Of a DNA stretch of 33,545 bases, positions 14,889-23,040 are shown one piece after another. Both the position numbers and the translations under genes were made by a program. The notes under the pieces were generated by a model. That model saw only the letters and a list, made by a program, of their open reading frames with translations, did not search any database and was not told the origin of the DNA. Numbering within the stretch: the first letter of the stretch is position 1; each line of letters opens with the position of its first letter. The DNA is from Stenotrophomonas panacihumi (GTDB lineage Bacteria; Pseudomonadota; Gammaproteobacteria; Xanthomonadales; Xanthomonadaceae): NCBI RefSeq assembly GCF_001431645.1, contig NZ_LLXU01000129.1:1-33545 (forward strand), given 5' to 3'.

Positions 14889-16286
14889 GCGCGCCGGCGT
14901 ATTCCCCAACTCGCGCAGGACCGTCTGCGCCAGCGTGGCGTAATCGCCCTTGAAGTGGTGGTCGCCCGGCAGCGCGAAGCGCCGCGTCGCGTTCGCCGGC
15001 AGCTGCGGGCACAGCGTGTCCTTGTCGGCCTGGCCATAGATGCACAGCGTGCGCGCCGGATCGAGCTTGGCGATCTCCGGGGCGATCGGCAGGCCGTCGT
15101 TGTTGGCGCCCAGCCAGTTGCTGACGTGGAATTCGTAATCGGCCAGCTTGCCCACCGACAGCAGCGCGGTCAGCGCCAGGCTCTCGCGCGTGGCCTGCGG
15201 CAGGTGCGCGATCGCGGCGGGCAGCACGTCGGCGCCCTGCGAGAAGCCGATCAGCACCACCTTCGGACGCTGCCAGCGGTGGGCGTAGAAGCGCGCGATG
15301 CGGTCCAGGTCGGTGGCGAAGCCCTCCGGCGTGCGCTCGCTCCAGAAATAGCGCAGCGAATCCACGCCCACCACCGGGATGCCGGCGTCGGCCAGCTTGG
15401 CGGCCACCTGCTTGTCCAGGCCGGCCCAGCCACCGTCGCCGGAGACGAAGATGGCGAAGGTATCGGCCGGCCCGTTCGCACGGCCGGACACCGGCACTTC
15501 GACGATCGGCAGGCCCTGCAGGTCGGCCGGCGGCGCCGGCAGGCTCACGCCGCGCTGGCTGCCCAGCGAGCGCACCGCCGCGCGCAGGCCCGGCAGCAAA
15601 TCGCCCTGCGGATCGCGTTCGAGCACGCGCGCCTGCGCGACGCCGGCCACGAACCCCTCCGGCGCCGGCTTGGCGCAGCGCGCGCCCGGCGCGGCCTTGC
15701 CGGCCAGCCACGGCACCGGCAGCTTGGTGGGCTGCAGCGCGCCACCGGCCGCCACGCCGGCACCGCAGATCGCCCGCTCCGGCACGCTGGCCGGGCACAG
15801 GTCGTCGGTGAGCACGCCGGCCAGCACGTTGGCCGGCGCCTGCGCGGCGACCGCGTAGGCCAGCGCGGCGCCCTCGCCGTCGCCCACCAGCAGCGGCAGG
15901 CGGTAGGTCGGGATGTGCAGGTAGGCCTGCACGTAGCGCGAGAAGTTCTCCACGTCGCCGGAGCCGAACACGCATTTGCCGGTGTCCTTGCCGAGCACCT
16001 GGTAGAGGTGCGCGGTATCGACCATCACCACCAGCGCGCCGTCCTGGCGCAGGGCCTCGGCCTGGCGCTGGCGCGCGGCGGCCTCGCGCGCGGCGCCGGC
16101 GAACCACACCACCACGCGCTGCGGCTCGCCCTGCGGGCGCAGCACCGGCACGTTCTCGAACCGGCCGTGGGAGACCTTCTCCGTGGCGGGCTCGGCAGGG
16201 GTGGCCGGCGCGGCCAGGACGTTGCCGACGGCAAGGGACAGCGCGAAAGCGGCGGGCAGGACGCGGGTCAGGTCACGAAGCGGCAT
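14886..16286 (-). CDS. acvB: AcvB/VirJ-family periplasmic alpha/beta hydrolase
   Basis: A 466-aa protein with a signal peptide (about residues 1-25, ending VLA-AP). The C-terminal VirJ domain (about 265-466) shows FVSGDGGWAGLDK, VVGVDSLRYFW and the nucleophile elbow GFSQGAD with Ser349. The N-terminal half is a diverged related region, so the length matches AcvB rather than the shorter VirJ. In Agrobacterium AcvB hydrolyses lysyl-phosphatidylglycerol and is encoded with the MprF homologue LpiA. Here the gene faces mprF tail to tail, 28 nt apart, consistent with a synthesis/turnover pair. I place the start at 16286 because it gives a proper signal peptide; there is no good Shine-Dalgarno. A gene for a 60-aa protein lies 53 nt upstream. 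Confidence 0.88.
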   Translation of the reverse strand: MPLRDLTRVLPAAFALSLAVGNVLAAPATPAEPATEKVSHGRFENVPVLRPQGEPQRVVVWFAGAAREAAARQRQAEALRQDGALVVMVDTAHLYQVLGKDTGKCVFGSGDVENFSRYVQAYLHIPTYRLPLLVGDGEGAALAYAVAAQAPANVLAGVLTDDLCPASVPERAICGAGVAAGGALQPTKLPVPWLAGKAAPGARCAKPAPEGFVAGVAQARVLERDPQGDLLPGLRAAVRSLGSQRGVSLPAPPADLQGLPIVEVPVSGRANGPADTFAIFVSGDGGWAGLDKQVAAKLADAGIPVVGVDSLRYFWSERTPEGFATDLDRIARFYAHRWQRPKVVLIGFSQGADVLPAAIAHLPQATRESLALTALLSVGKLADYEFHVSNWLGANNDGLPIAPEIAKLDPARTLCIYGQADKDTLCPQLPANATRRFALPGDHHFKGDYATLAQTVLRELGNTPAR

Positions 16287-16339
16287 GGGAAGTTTCGTCA
16301 GGGGCGGTGGAAGGACGTGGCACGCGGCCACGGCGCGAC

Positions 16340-16522
16340 TCATTCGGCATCGGGATGGCGCTGGCGCCACTGCGCCAGCTTCTCGCGGTAGCGTGCCACT
16401 TCCTCCGCATAGAGGTCGTAGACGCACAGCGGGCAGCCGCTGCCGCAGCATTCGTTGGGCGCGGGCTCGACGGGCGCCTCGGGGCGCGGATCGTCGGCGG
16501 GGTCTGCAACGGGATCGGGCAT
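16340..16522 (-). CDS. Small oxidoreductase-like (PF09791-type) Cys-rich protein
   Basis: A 60-aa acidic, proline-rich protein with the motif CCGSGCPLCVYDLYAEE, the signature of the 'oxidoreductase-like' N-terminal domain family seen as short stand-alone proteins in proteobacteria and fused to longer proteins in eukaryotes. The four cysteines could bind a metal or take part in redox chemistry; the function is unknown. A -10-like TAGAAT on the minus strand (16555-16550) lies about 28 nt upstream of the ATG. It is codirectional with the acvB-like gene downstream. Confidence 0.85.
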   Translation of the reverse strand: MPDPVADPADDPRPEAPVEPAPNECCGSGCPLCVYDLYAEEVARYREKLAQWRQRHPDAE

Positions 16523-16606
16523 GGCGGAAGCGGGAAACGACAGGCATCCATTCTAGCCAGTCGCCCCGGCCGCGCCGCGGCGGGCGTCACGGCGCGACGC
16601 CGACGT

Positions 16607-17224
16607 TCAGCCGATGGCGCGGCGCAGGTTGGCACGGGCCTGCGCATCGCAGCGCGCATGGAACCAGTCGCTGAGGAAGATGCGCGGCTGGGCGAGCACG
16701 CCGCGCAGGAAACGCCGGCGGTTGATGCGATACAGGAAGCCGGGCACGTGGTCGCGGTATTCCTCGGCGATGGCGTGGTCGTAGGCCTCGAACTGCGCCG
16801 GCGGCGCGGCGAGGATGGCCATGTCGCAATCGAGCATCAACGCCGCGTCGGCATCCACGTCGCGCGGCGTGAGCTGGCCATGCCGCGCGGTCAGCTCGAT
16901 GAGCTGCGCCACGCGCGCGATATCGATGACGGCGCCGGGCCACCAGCGCGGGATCGTCTCGCGCGCCAGGTCGGCCGAACGCGCTTCGTTGTCGCGCTTG
17001 CCGGGCTCGTAGATGGCGTCATGGAACAGCAGCGCCAGCGCCACCTCGCGCGGCTGCTCCCAGCCCGGGCCGGCGGCGACTTCCGCATAGCCCTCCAGCA
17101 CCGCTTCGATATGCCCCCAGTGGTGGTAGGCACGCGGCGGGGTGGCATAGGCGGCCTGCAGTTGCGCCCACTGCGCGGGCCGCAGCGGCAACGGGACGAT
17201 GGCCTGGATCAGCGAACTCACCAT
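16607..17224 (-). CDS. HD-type predicted metal-dependent phosphohydrolase
   Basis: A 205-aa protein with an HD-like metal site: YHHWGHI (His34, His35, His38), LLFHDAIY (His68-Asp69), then HGQLTPRD and LDCDMAIL as further conserved acidic/His segments. This matches the COG4339-type family of predicted phosphohydrolases, often called N-methyl-D-aspartate receptor NMDAR2C subunit-like in old annotations; that name has no functional meaning here. The substrate is unknown and the protein is probably cytoplasmic. It starts 41 nt after the thpR stop, and the two may share a transcript. Confidence 0.87.
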   Translation of the reverse strand: MVSSLIQAIVPLPLRPAQWAQLQAAYATPPRAYHHWGHIEAVLEGYAEVAAGPGWEQPREVALALLFHDAIYEPGKRDNEARSADLARETIPRWWPGAVIDIARVAQLIELTARHGQLTPRDVDADAALMLDCDMAILAAPPAQFEAYDHAIAEEYRDHVPGFLYRINRRRFLRGVLAQPRIFLSDWFHARCDAQARANLRRAIG

Positions 17225-17265
17225 GCGCGCAGCCTAGCGCCGGGCGCGTGAAGCGCCAAGCGCGC

Positions 17266-17871
17266 TCAGCCGGCCAGCGGCCAGCGCCCTTCCTCGCGAT
17301 AGCGGGGCTCGCCGCGCACGCTGCGCAGCAGGACCAGTTCGTCCACCTGCCAGGCCAATGGCGTGGCCAGTGCCCGCTCCGGCACGCCGCGCGGGGCGTA
17401 CAGCAACGTCATGTGCGGGGTGAAGCGCGCATCGCCGGAGAGCCCTTCCTGCGCCAAAGCCAGGGCCAGGCGCCGATGCAGCTCGTGCGCGCCGGCGGTT
17501 CCGGCGGCATCGCCCAGCGCCACGCCCGGCCGCTCGCGGCGCTGCCCGCCGAAGCTGCCCACGCGGTCGAACGCCAGCGCGAACGGCGCGATGCGCAGCG
17601 CCTGCGCGGCACGTTGGGCGCGCGCCAGCAATGAGGGCGGCAGGCCGGCGTACTCGCCGAGGTAATGCAGGGTGACGTGCAGGCGTTCGCGGGCCACCAG
17701 GCGTGCGCCGGGCATTTCGTCGCGCAGTGTTTGCGCCACCGTATGCGCCGCCTCGCCCACCGCGACGGGCGGCAGCAGCGCGAAGAACAGGCGCTCGGTC
17801 GGGCGCGCGTCGCCGAACCCCAGCGACAGCTGCGCTTCGGCGGAAGACAAGTAGAGGAACTGCCGGTTCAT
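17266..17871 (-). CDS. thpR: RNA 2',3'-cyclic phosphodiesterase (2'-5' RNA ligase family)
   Basis: A 201-aa protein of the 2H phosphoesterase superfamily with both HxT motifs, HVTL at 65-68 and HMTL at 153-156, spaced as in ThpR/LigT. E. coli ThpR opens 2',3'-cyclic phosphates on RNA to 2'-phosphates and can reversibly join tRNA halves in vitro; the in vivo role is uncertain. Residues 26-34 (ERLFFALLP) match the usual start of the domain. The start at 17871 adds about 25 residues before it; no shorter start is obvious and the true start could be slightly different. It is the first gene of the minus-strand run toward the HD gene, divergent from the TPR gene. Confidence 0.88.
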   Translation of the reverse strand: MNRQFLYLSSAEAQLSLGFGDARPTERLFFALLPPVAVGEAAHTVAQTLRDEMPGARLVARERLHVTLHYLGEYAGLPPSLLARAQRAAQALRIAPFALAFDRVGSFGGQRRERPGVALGDAAGTAGAHELHRRLALALAQEGLSGDARFTPHMTLLYAPRGVPERALATPLAWQVDELVLLRSVRGEPRYREEGRWPLAG

Positions 17872-18030
17872 CGGGTCATGCCGGCACTGCGCCGCCGCGT
17901 GGGAGGGCGCGGATACTAGCAGAGCAGGCCTTTGCCGCGCCGCACCATCGCACCGTGCGCCATGCACCCGAAACAGGCATACACTGGCCGCAGCACATGG
18001 GCGACGGCCTGACCGTCGCGGGAGACTGCA
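17872..18030. promoter_or_regulatory. Divergent promoter region thpR / transglutaminase-TPR gene
   Basis: This 159-bp gap separates two outward-reading genes. A possible -10 toward the TPR gene is TACACT within CATACACTGG near 17978-17987. A possible -10 toward thpR is TAGTAT read on the minus strand within GGATACTAG near 17910-17920. Neither has a clear -35 partner. GGGAGA just before 18031 is the ribosome binding site of the TPR gene. Confidence 0.3.
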
Positions 18031-19206
18031 ATGGGCATCCTGCTTTCGTTCGTGCTCGCCGCGGCGACGGCGAGCGTGCCGTCCCCCCCGCCCGCCGCCG
18101 AACTGTCGGTGGCCGGCGCGACGCCCACCCTCTCGGCTGCCGCCGATGAAGCGCCCGCGCCAACCGCGGATGCGTCGGTGCTGCCGCCGCCCTCGCCCGA
18201 CACGCTGCTGGCGATTCCGCCCGAGCTCAAGCAGCTGCTGCGCCAGAAGGTCACCCACTTCGGCGCGCAGGAAGATCGCGTGCAGGCGCTCGTGCACCTG
18301 ATCTTCGACGAAGACGCGCTGGCACTGCGCTACTCCACCGAGGCCACCCACAGCGTGGCCGAGACCTACCAGCTGCGCAGCGCCAACTGCCTGTCCTTCA
18401 CCCTCTTCTTCGTGGCGCTGGCGCGCGAAGCCGGCATCACCGCGCGCCCGCAGGAAGTGGGCCAGGTGCTGAGCTGGTGGCAGGACCAGCGCACGATCTA
18501 CAACTTCGGCCACGTCAACGCGCAGGTGCGCATCGACGGGCGCAACGGCACCGTGGACCTGGACGCCAGCGTGCTGATGGACCGGCGCGGCCCGCGCGTG
18601 ATCAGCGACCAGCGTCTGTTCGCGCACTACTACAACAACCGCGGCAGCGAGCTGATGGCCGCCGGCCAGAACGGCCCGGCGCGCGCCTACTACCAGCAGG
18701 CGCTGCGCATGGATGCCACGCTGCCCAACATCTGGAACAACCTGGGCGTGCTGGAATCGCGCGAGGGCAACCTGCCGGCGGCGGGCCGTGACTACGCGCA
18801 GGCGCTGGTGCTCAATCCTGCGCACGTGGCCAGCCTGTCCAACACCATCAACCTGTACCGCCGGCTCGGCGACAACGCCCGCGCCGACGCCACGCTCAAG
18901 TACCTGGAGCAGATCCGCGCGGTGGATCCGTTCTACCAGTTCATGATGGGACGCCAGGCCGAGAGCGGTGGCGACTACGCCGGGGCGATCTCGCATTACC
19001 GCCGCGCGGTGGCGCTGTACCCGGCGGCGCACCAGTTCCACTTCGGTTTGGCGCGGGTCTACTTCCTCAGCGGCAACGCGCGGCTGGCCGAGCGCGAGAT
19101 GCGCCGCGCGCGCGACCTCGGCCCGGAGAACGACCGCACCCGCTACCAGGCCAAGCTGGACGGCCTGCAGCGGCTGGAACGCGCCGGGGCGATCCCCTCG
19201 CGCTGA
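18031..19206 (+). CDS. Transglutaminase-like / TPR repeat protein
   Basis: A 391-aa protein with a short N-terminal hydrophobic segment (signal peptide or anchor, residues 1-16) and an Ala/Pro-rich linker to about residue 60. A transglutaminase-like domain follows (about 65-200) with a plausible triad: Cys120 in SANCLSF, His161 in FGHVN and Asp176/178 in VDLDAS. Several TPR repeats make up about residues 205-380 (for example YYQQALRMDATLPNIWNNLGVLE). Related proteins cleave or bind peptides in the periplasm; the target is unknown. It has a good ribosome binding site (GGGAGA), and a perfect 11-bp hairpin follows the stop. Confidence 0.85.
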   Translation: MGILLSFVLAAATASVPSPPPAAELSVAGATPTLSAAADEAPAPTADASVLPPPSPDTLLAIPPELKQLLRQKVTHFGAQEDRVQALVHLIFDEDALALRYSTEATHSVAETYQLRSANCLSFTLFFVALAREAGITARPQEVGQVLSWWQDQRTIYNFGHVNAQVRIDGRNGTVDLDASVLMDRRGPRVISDQRLFAHYYNNRGSELMAAGQNGPARAYYQQALRMDATLPNIWNNLGVLESREGNLPAAGRDYAQALVLNPAHVASLSNTINLYRRLGDNARADATLKYLEQIRAVDPFYQFMMGRQAESGGDYAGAISHYRRAVALYPAAHQFHFGLARVYFLSGNARLAEREMRRARDLGPENDRTRYQAKLDGLQRLERAGAIPSR

Positions 19207-19217
19207 GCGGCCACGCC

Positions 19218-19242
19218 GCGGCGGGAAACACTTTCCCGCCGC
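19218..19242 (+). terminator. Hairpin after transglutaminase-TPR gene
   Basis: Perfect 11-bp stem (19218-19228 with 19232-19242) with a 3-nt loop, 12 nt after the stop. No T-tract follows. About 20 nt further lies a 10-bp palindrome CCACGCGTGG (19261-19270), which could be an operator for the next gene. Confidence 0.55.
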
Positions 19243-19305
19243 TGCAACGCGACGCCCGTGCCACGCGTGGGCATGATGGGCGTTCTTTCACTCGCTTCCC
19301 CCACC

Positions 19306-20421
19306 ATGGCCGATTCCTCCCCCACTGCCCCCGCGCAGCAATTGTTCACGCCCACGCAGCTGGGCGATATCCCCCTCGCCAACCGCATCGTGATGGCCCC
19401 GCTGACGCGCGACCGCGCCGTCGCCGGCCAGGTGCCCAACCCGCTCGCCGTCGAGTACTACGCGCAGCGCGCCAGCGGTGGCCTGCTGATTGCCGAAGGC
19501 ACGCAGATCAACCCGCTGGGCCAGGGCTACCTGGATACACCCGGCATCCATACGCCCGCCCAGGTCGAAGGCTGGAAGCACGTCACCGACGCGGTGCATG
19601 CGCGCGGCGGCAAGATCGTCGTGCAGCTGTGGCACGTGGGCCGCATCTCGCACACCAGCCTGCTGCCGCCGGGCGAAGTGCCGGTCGCGCCGAGCGCGCT
19701 GCGCGCGAAGGGCAAGACCTTCACCGCGCAGGGCTTCGAGGATGTCTCCGCGCCGCGTGCGCTGGCGCTGGAGGAAATCCCCGGCCTGGTCGCCGACTAC
19801 GTGCGCGCCGCGCGCAACGCCATCGACGCCGGCTTCGACGGCGTGGAGATCCACGCCGCCAACGGCTACCTGATCGACCAGTTCCTGCGCGACGGCAGCA
19901 ACCACCGCGACGACGCCTACGGCGGCAGCATCGAGAACCGCACCCGCCTGCTGGCCGAGGTGACGCAGGCCATTGCCGGGGAGATCGGCGCCGGCCGCAC
20001 CGGCGTGCGCCTGTCGCCGGTGACGCCGGTCAACGACGCGCACGATTCCAACCCGCAGCCGCTGTTCGAGCGCGCGGTGGAGCGGCTGGATGCGATCGGC
20101 GGGCTGGCGTTCGTGCACGTGATCGAAGGCGCCACCGGCGGTGCGCGCGATGTCGCGCCGTTCGACTACGCCGCGCTGCGGGCGAAGTTCCGCGGCCCGT
20201 GGATCGCCAACAACGGCTACGACAAGGCGATGGCCGAACAGGCGATCGCCTCCGGCTACGCCGACGCGGTGGCCTTTGGCCGCGCGTACATCGCCAACCC
20301 CGACCTGGCGGAGCGCCTGCGCGTGGATGCGCCGCTCAACCCCGTCGATGCCGCCACGCTGTACGGCGGCGGCGCGAAGGGCTACACGGATTACCCGACG
20401 CTGGCGCAGGCCGGGAAGTAA
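19306..20421 (+). CDS. Old Yellow Enzyme family alkene reductase (NemA-like)
   Basis: A 371-aa FMN-dependent TIM-barrel enzyme of the OYE family, similar throughout to E. coli NemA, including the C-terminal YGGGAKGYTDYPTL. It uses NAD(P)H to reduce activated C=C bonds, N-ethylmaleimide or nitro compounds; the natural substrate is not known. Active-site residues are His183, Asn186 and Tyr188 in HAANGYL, matching the His/Asn pair and proton-donor Tyr of OYE1. PLTRDRA and FGRAYIANPDL are FMN-site segments. I start at ATG 19306; ATGs at 19273 and 19276 would add an unsupported N-terminal extension. No good Shine-Dalgarno is visible for any of them. A CCACGCGTGG palindrome upstream may bind a regulator. 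Confidence 0.93.
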   Translation: MADSSPTAPAQQLFTPTQLGDIPLANRIVMAPLTRDRAVAGQVPNPLAVEYYAQRASGGLLIAEGTQINPLGQGYLDTPGIHTPAQVEGWKHVTDAVHARGGKIVVQLWHVGRISHTSLLPPGEVPVAPSALRAKGKTFTAQGFEDVSAPRALALEEIPGLVADYVRAARNAIDAGFDGVEIHAANGYLIDQFLRDGSNHRDDAYGGSIENRTRLLAEVTQAIAGEIGAGRTGVRLSPVTPVNDAHDSNPQPLFERAVERLDAIGGLAFVHVIEGATGGARDVAPFDYAALRAKFRGPWIANNGYDKAMAEQAIASGYADAVAFGRAYIANPDLAERLRVDAPLNPVDAATLYGGGAKGYTDYPTLAQAGK

Positions 20422-20428
20422 ACCGGTC

Positions 20429-20453
20429 GCGGCGCGCCCTCAGGGCGCGCCGC
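20429..20453. terminator. Bidirectional hairpin at OYE / S9 peptidase junction
   Basis: Perfect 11-bp GC-only stem (20429-20439 with 20443-20453). Its three-base loop TCA (20440-20442) is the stop codon of the minus-strand S9 gene. It starts 7 nt after the OYE stop, so one structure serves both convergent genes. No T-tract. Confidence 0.65.
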
Positions 20454-22923
20454 TGGCTGGCTTGGTCGGTGCCTGCGGGTCGAGGTGCGCCTGCAGGAAG
20501 CCGGCCACGCCGGTCCACAGGCGAATCTCGTCGTCCTCCTCGAAGCCGTGCCCGGCGTCCTTGAACGTCATGCCGACCGGCACGTTGCCCGCGGCCACCA
20601 GCAGGCGCTGCATGCGCCGCATGTGCTCGTAGTCCACGCGGCGGTCTTCCAGGCCATGGGCCAGCAGCACGGGCGTCTTGATCCGGTCGTAGTGGTACAG
20701 CGGCGAGGTGTCCTGCATCTGCGCCGCTTCGGTGCGCGGGTCGCCGAGCACCCGCTCCAGGCGCTCGCGGCTCTTGGCCTCCTGCCCGCCGTCGCTGGCG
20801 GTGTAGAACAGGATGCGGTCGGCCACGCCGGCGATGGAGCCCACGCAGCGGAAGCGCTCGGGCCAGCGCATCGCCATCACCAACGACGAATAGCCGCCGT
20901 AGCTGGCGCCGACCACGCACATGCGCTGGGCATCGACCGGTTGCTCGGCGACGACCTTGTTGATCGCCGCATCGATGTCGTCCTCGATCAACGTGCCGAA
21001 CCCGGCCTTGCCGGCTTCGCGGAACGCACGCCCATAGCCGTCGGAGCCGCGGAAGTTGACCCGCAGCACGGCATAGCCGAGCGAGGCGAGGAACTGGGTT
21101 TCCGGATCGAAATGCAGGCTGTCGGCCACGCCGATCGGCCCGCCGTGCGGCATCACCACCAGCGGCCGCTTGCCCTGGCCCGGCGGCAGCGTGAGGAAGG
21201 CCTGCAACGGCAGGCCATCGCGGCTGCGGTAGGAGATGACCTGCGCCGGCGCCAGGTCGATCTTCTCCAGCCACGGACGGTCCTCGGCCACCAGCGACAT
21301 CGAATGCCTGGCCACGTCCAGGTGGTACAGCTGGCCGGGCTTGTCGCCGGCGTCCACCCACACCACCGCCTGGCTGCCATCGACGCTGCGGTCGGCCACG
21401 ATGACGTTGCTGCCCGGCATCGCCGCGCTGATCGAAGCGGCCAGGCGCGCATCGCCGGCGCCGAAGTACTCGCTGAGCAGGTGGCCGTCGCGGTAGTAGC
21501 GCACGCCGACCACTTCGCGGTGCGGCCCGAAGATCGGCGACCTCACGTCCACGCCGGGCTTGGAGAACAGCGTCCGGCTGATCTTGCGGCTGGCGATGTC
21601 GTACACCACCAGGTCGCGCTGCCCGCGTTCCTTGTCGGTGATGGCGTAGATCTCGTTGCCCTCGTAGGACAGCGCCACCGGCTCGAAATCCTGCATGTCG
21701 CCGAAGCGCATCACCTCGGTGTATTCACCGCCCTGGCGGTACATCAACGCGTAATCGTCGTCGCGCTTCACCGTCGCCAGGCGCAGGCGGCCGCGCCCGT
21801 CGGCCATCCAGTTGACGTCGTCGGTGAGGCCGATGTTGAGGCGCTCGCGCATGCGCGGCCTGTCGGCATCCACCAGCGCCTGGCTGCCGATGGGCAGGTA
21901 ATGCACCAGCGGGTCGCCATGGACGTAGCTGACGTACAGCACCAGGTCGGGCTGGTCGTCGAGCACGTCCAGCACCGTGCCGCCGCTGGGCAGTTCGATC
22001 ACCGACCAGCGGCGCTTGCCGCCGGCGTCGCGCGAGGTGCGCAGCACGCGCTCCAGGTGGCCGCCGACCACTTGCGCGGAAAACAGCAGCGCGTCGCTGC
22101 CGGACCACTGCACGTCATCGAACGGGGTGACGCTGGTGGCCAGCACCACGCGGGTCGAGTCGACCAGGTCGACCATTTCGATCTGCCACTTGTCCTTGCC
22201 TTCCCAGGTCTCCATCGCGAGCAGGTCGCCGCGCGGGTTGAGGTAGGCCGCGCGCAGGCGGCCCGGGCGCAGCAGCACGTCGGCGGCGACCGGCAGCTTG
22301 CCCGGCGCCGGCGGCTCGGCCAGCACCGGCTCGCTGGCCGGCACGCTGTGCGTGGCCTGCACCTGGCGGTAGAACGCCGGGAAGGGATCGGGATAGTGGC
22401 CCGAGTAGGCGAAGGGAATCTTGCCCAGCCCGGGATGCTGGGCCTGCAGCCAGTCCATCGCGGCCAGCGCGCGGTTGACCATGCCGTTTTCCGAGCGCCA
22501 CCAGCCGTGGGGACGGATCAGCAGGTCGCCCGGGTAGGTGATCCGGCCAGCCTCGACATGGAAGCGGTATTCGTCCGAATCCTCCAGGTTGTAGCCGTAC
22601 CAGACCGAGGCGTTCGATGCCAAGGTGACCTTCTTCCAGGCGTAGTCGCCCACCGGCGCCACGTACAGCCGATAGCTGCGCCCCGGTTGGATCTGCGTCA
22701 TCACGCCTGCGCCGAAATACTGGCCATCCTTGTTCAAGGTGACGCGCGCCAGCTCCTGGCTGGTATCGACCGCCATCAGCACCAGCCCCTCGTCCGGCGC
22801 CAGCACCGGCACCTCGCCGGGCTTGACCAGCTGCATGCGCGCCATCGCCGGCGCCACGAACGCGAACACACACAACAACGCGCACAGCGTGCGCGCGACA
22901 TGACCGCCGATTTTCCCCGTCAT
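20440..22923 (-). CDS. S9 family prolyl-oligopeptidase-type serine hydrolase
   Basis: An 827-aa exported protein with signal peptide residues 1-28 (ends VAPAMA). Residues about 30-210 form an extra N-terminal region that I cannot assign. A beta-propeller-like region follows (about 215-575), then the alpha/beta-hydrolase domain (about 580-815) with Ser674 in GASYGGY, Asp760 in GLEDRRV and His792 in AGHGF, a complete triad. Related enzymes are dipeptidyl- or acyl-peptidases acting on short peptides; xanthomonads export many of these. A promoter with TTGCTG and TATGAT boxes lies 45-72 nt upstream on the minus strand. AGGGG about 8 nt upstream of the ATG is a plausible ribosome binding site. Confidence 0.92.
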   Translation of the reverse strand: MTGKIGGHVARTLCALLCVFAFVAPAMARMQLVKPGEVPVLAPDEGLVLMAVDTSQELARVTLNKDGQYFGAGVMTQIQPGRSYRLYVAPVGDYAWKKVTLASNASVWYGYNLEDSDEYRFHVEAGRITYPGDLLIRPHGWWRSENGMVNRALAAMDWLQAQHPGLGKIPFAYSGHYPDPFPAFYRQVQATHSVPASEPVLAEPPAPGKLPVAADVLLRPGRLRAAYLNPRGDLLAMETWEGKDKWQIEMVDLVDSTRVVLATSVTPFDDVQWSGSDALLFSAQVVGGHLERVLRTSRDAGGKRRWSVIELPSGGTVLDVLDDQPDLVLYVSYVHGDPLVHYLPIGSQALVDADRPRMRERLNIGLTDDVNWMADGRGRLRLATVKRDDDYALMYRQGGEYTEVMRFGDMQDFEPVALSYEGNEIYAITDKERGQRDLVVYDIASRKISRTLFSKPGVDVRSPIFGPHREVVGVRYYRDGHLLSEYFGAGDARLAASISAAMPGSNVIVADRSVDGSQAVVWVDAGDKPGQLYHLDVARHSMSLVAEDRPWLEKIDLAPAQVISYRSRDGLPLQAFLTLPPGQGKRPLVVMPHGGPIGVADSLHFDPETQFLASLGYAVLRVNFRGSDGYGRAFREAGKAGFGTLIEDDIDAAINKVVAEQPVDAQRMCVVGASYGGYSSLVMAMRWPERFRCVGSIAGVADRILFYTASDGGQEAKSRERLERVLGDPRTEAAQMQDTSPLYHYDRIKTPVLLAHGLEDRRVDYEHMRRMQRLLVAAGNVPVGMTFKDAGHGFEEDDEIRLWTGVAGFLQAHLDPQAPTKPASGAP

Positions 22924-22967
22924 TCCCTCATCCCCTGGACGCTGCCATCCCCGGCCGCGCGGGTGGA

Positions 22968-22995
22968 ATCATAATCCGGCGTGCACACGCAGCAA
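22968..22995 (-). promoter_or_regulatory. Promoter of S9 peptidase gene
   Basis: On the minus strand TTGCTG (22995-22990) and TATGAT (22973-22968) are separated by 16 nt, a good sigma70-type pair. It would give a leader of about 38 nt. The -35 overlaps a small inverted repeat GCAAG/CTTGC (22992-22996 with 23003-23007) shared with the opposite promoter. Confidence 0.6.
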
Positions 22996-23004
22996 GAGGT
23001 CGCT

Positions 23005-23013
23005 TGCTAGGAT
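23005..23013 (+). promoter_or_regulatory. Extended -10 promoter of L,D-transpeptidase gene
   Basis: TGCTAGGAT combines an extended TGn element with a -10 box TAGGAT (23008-23013), 27 nt upstream of the ATG. The -35 is unclear. The following CGACGCATCC resembles the bases after the -10 of the gene at 25650. Confidence 0.45.
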
Positions 23014-23040
23014 CGACGCATCCCCCGCGAAGGATCCGCC

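Noticed and set aside
20485..22974. 829-codon plus-strand frame antisense to the S9 peptidase
   Set aside because: His/Gln/Arg/Val-rich composition without domains; the minus strand has a complete catalytic triad.
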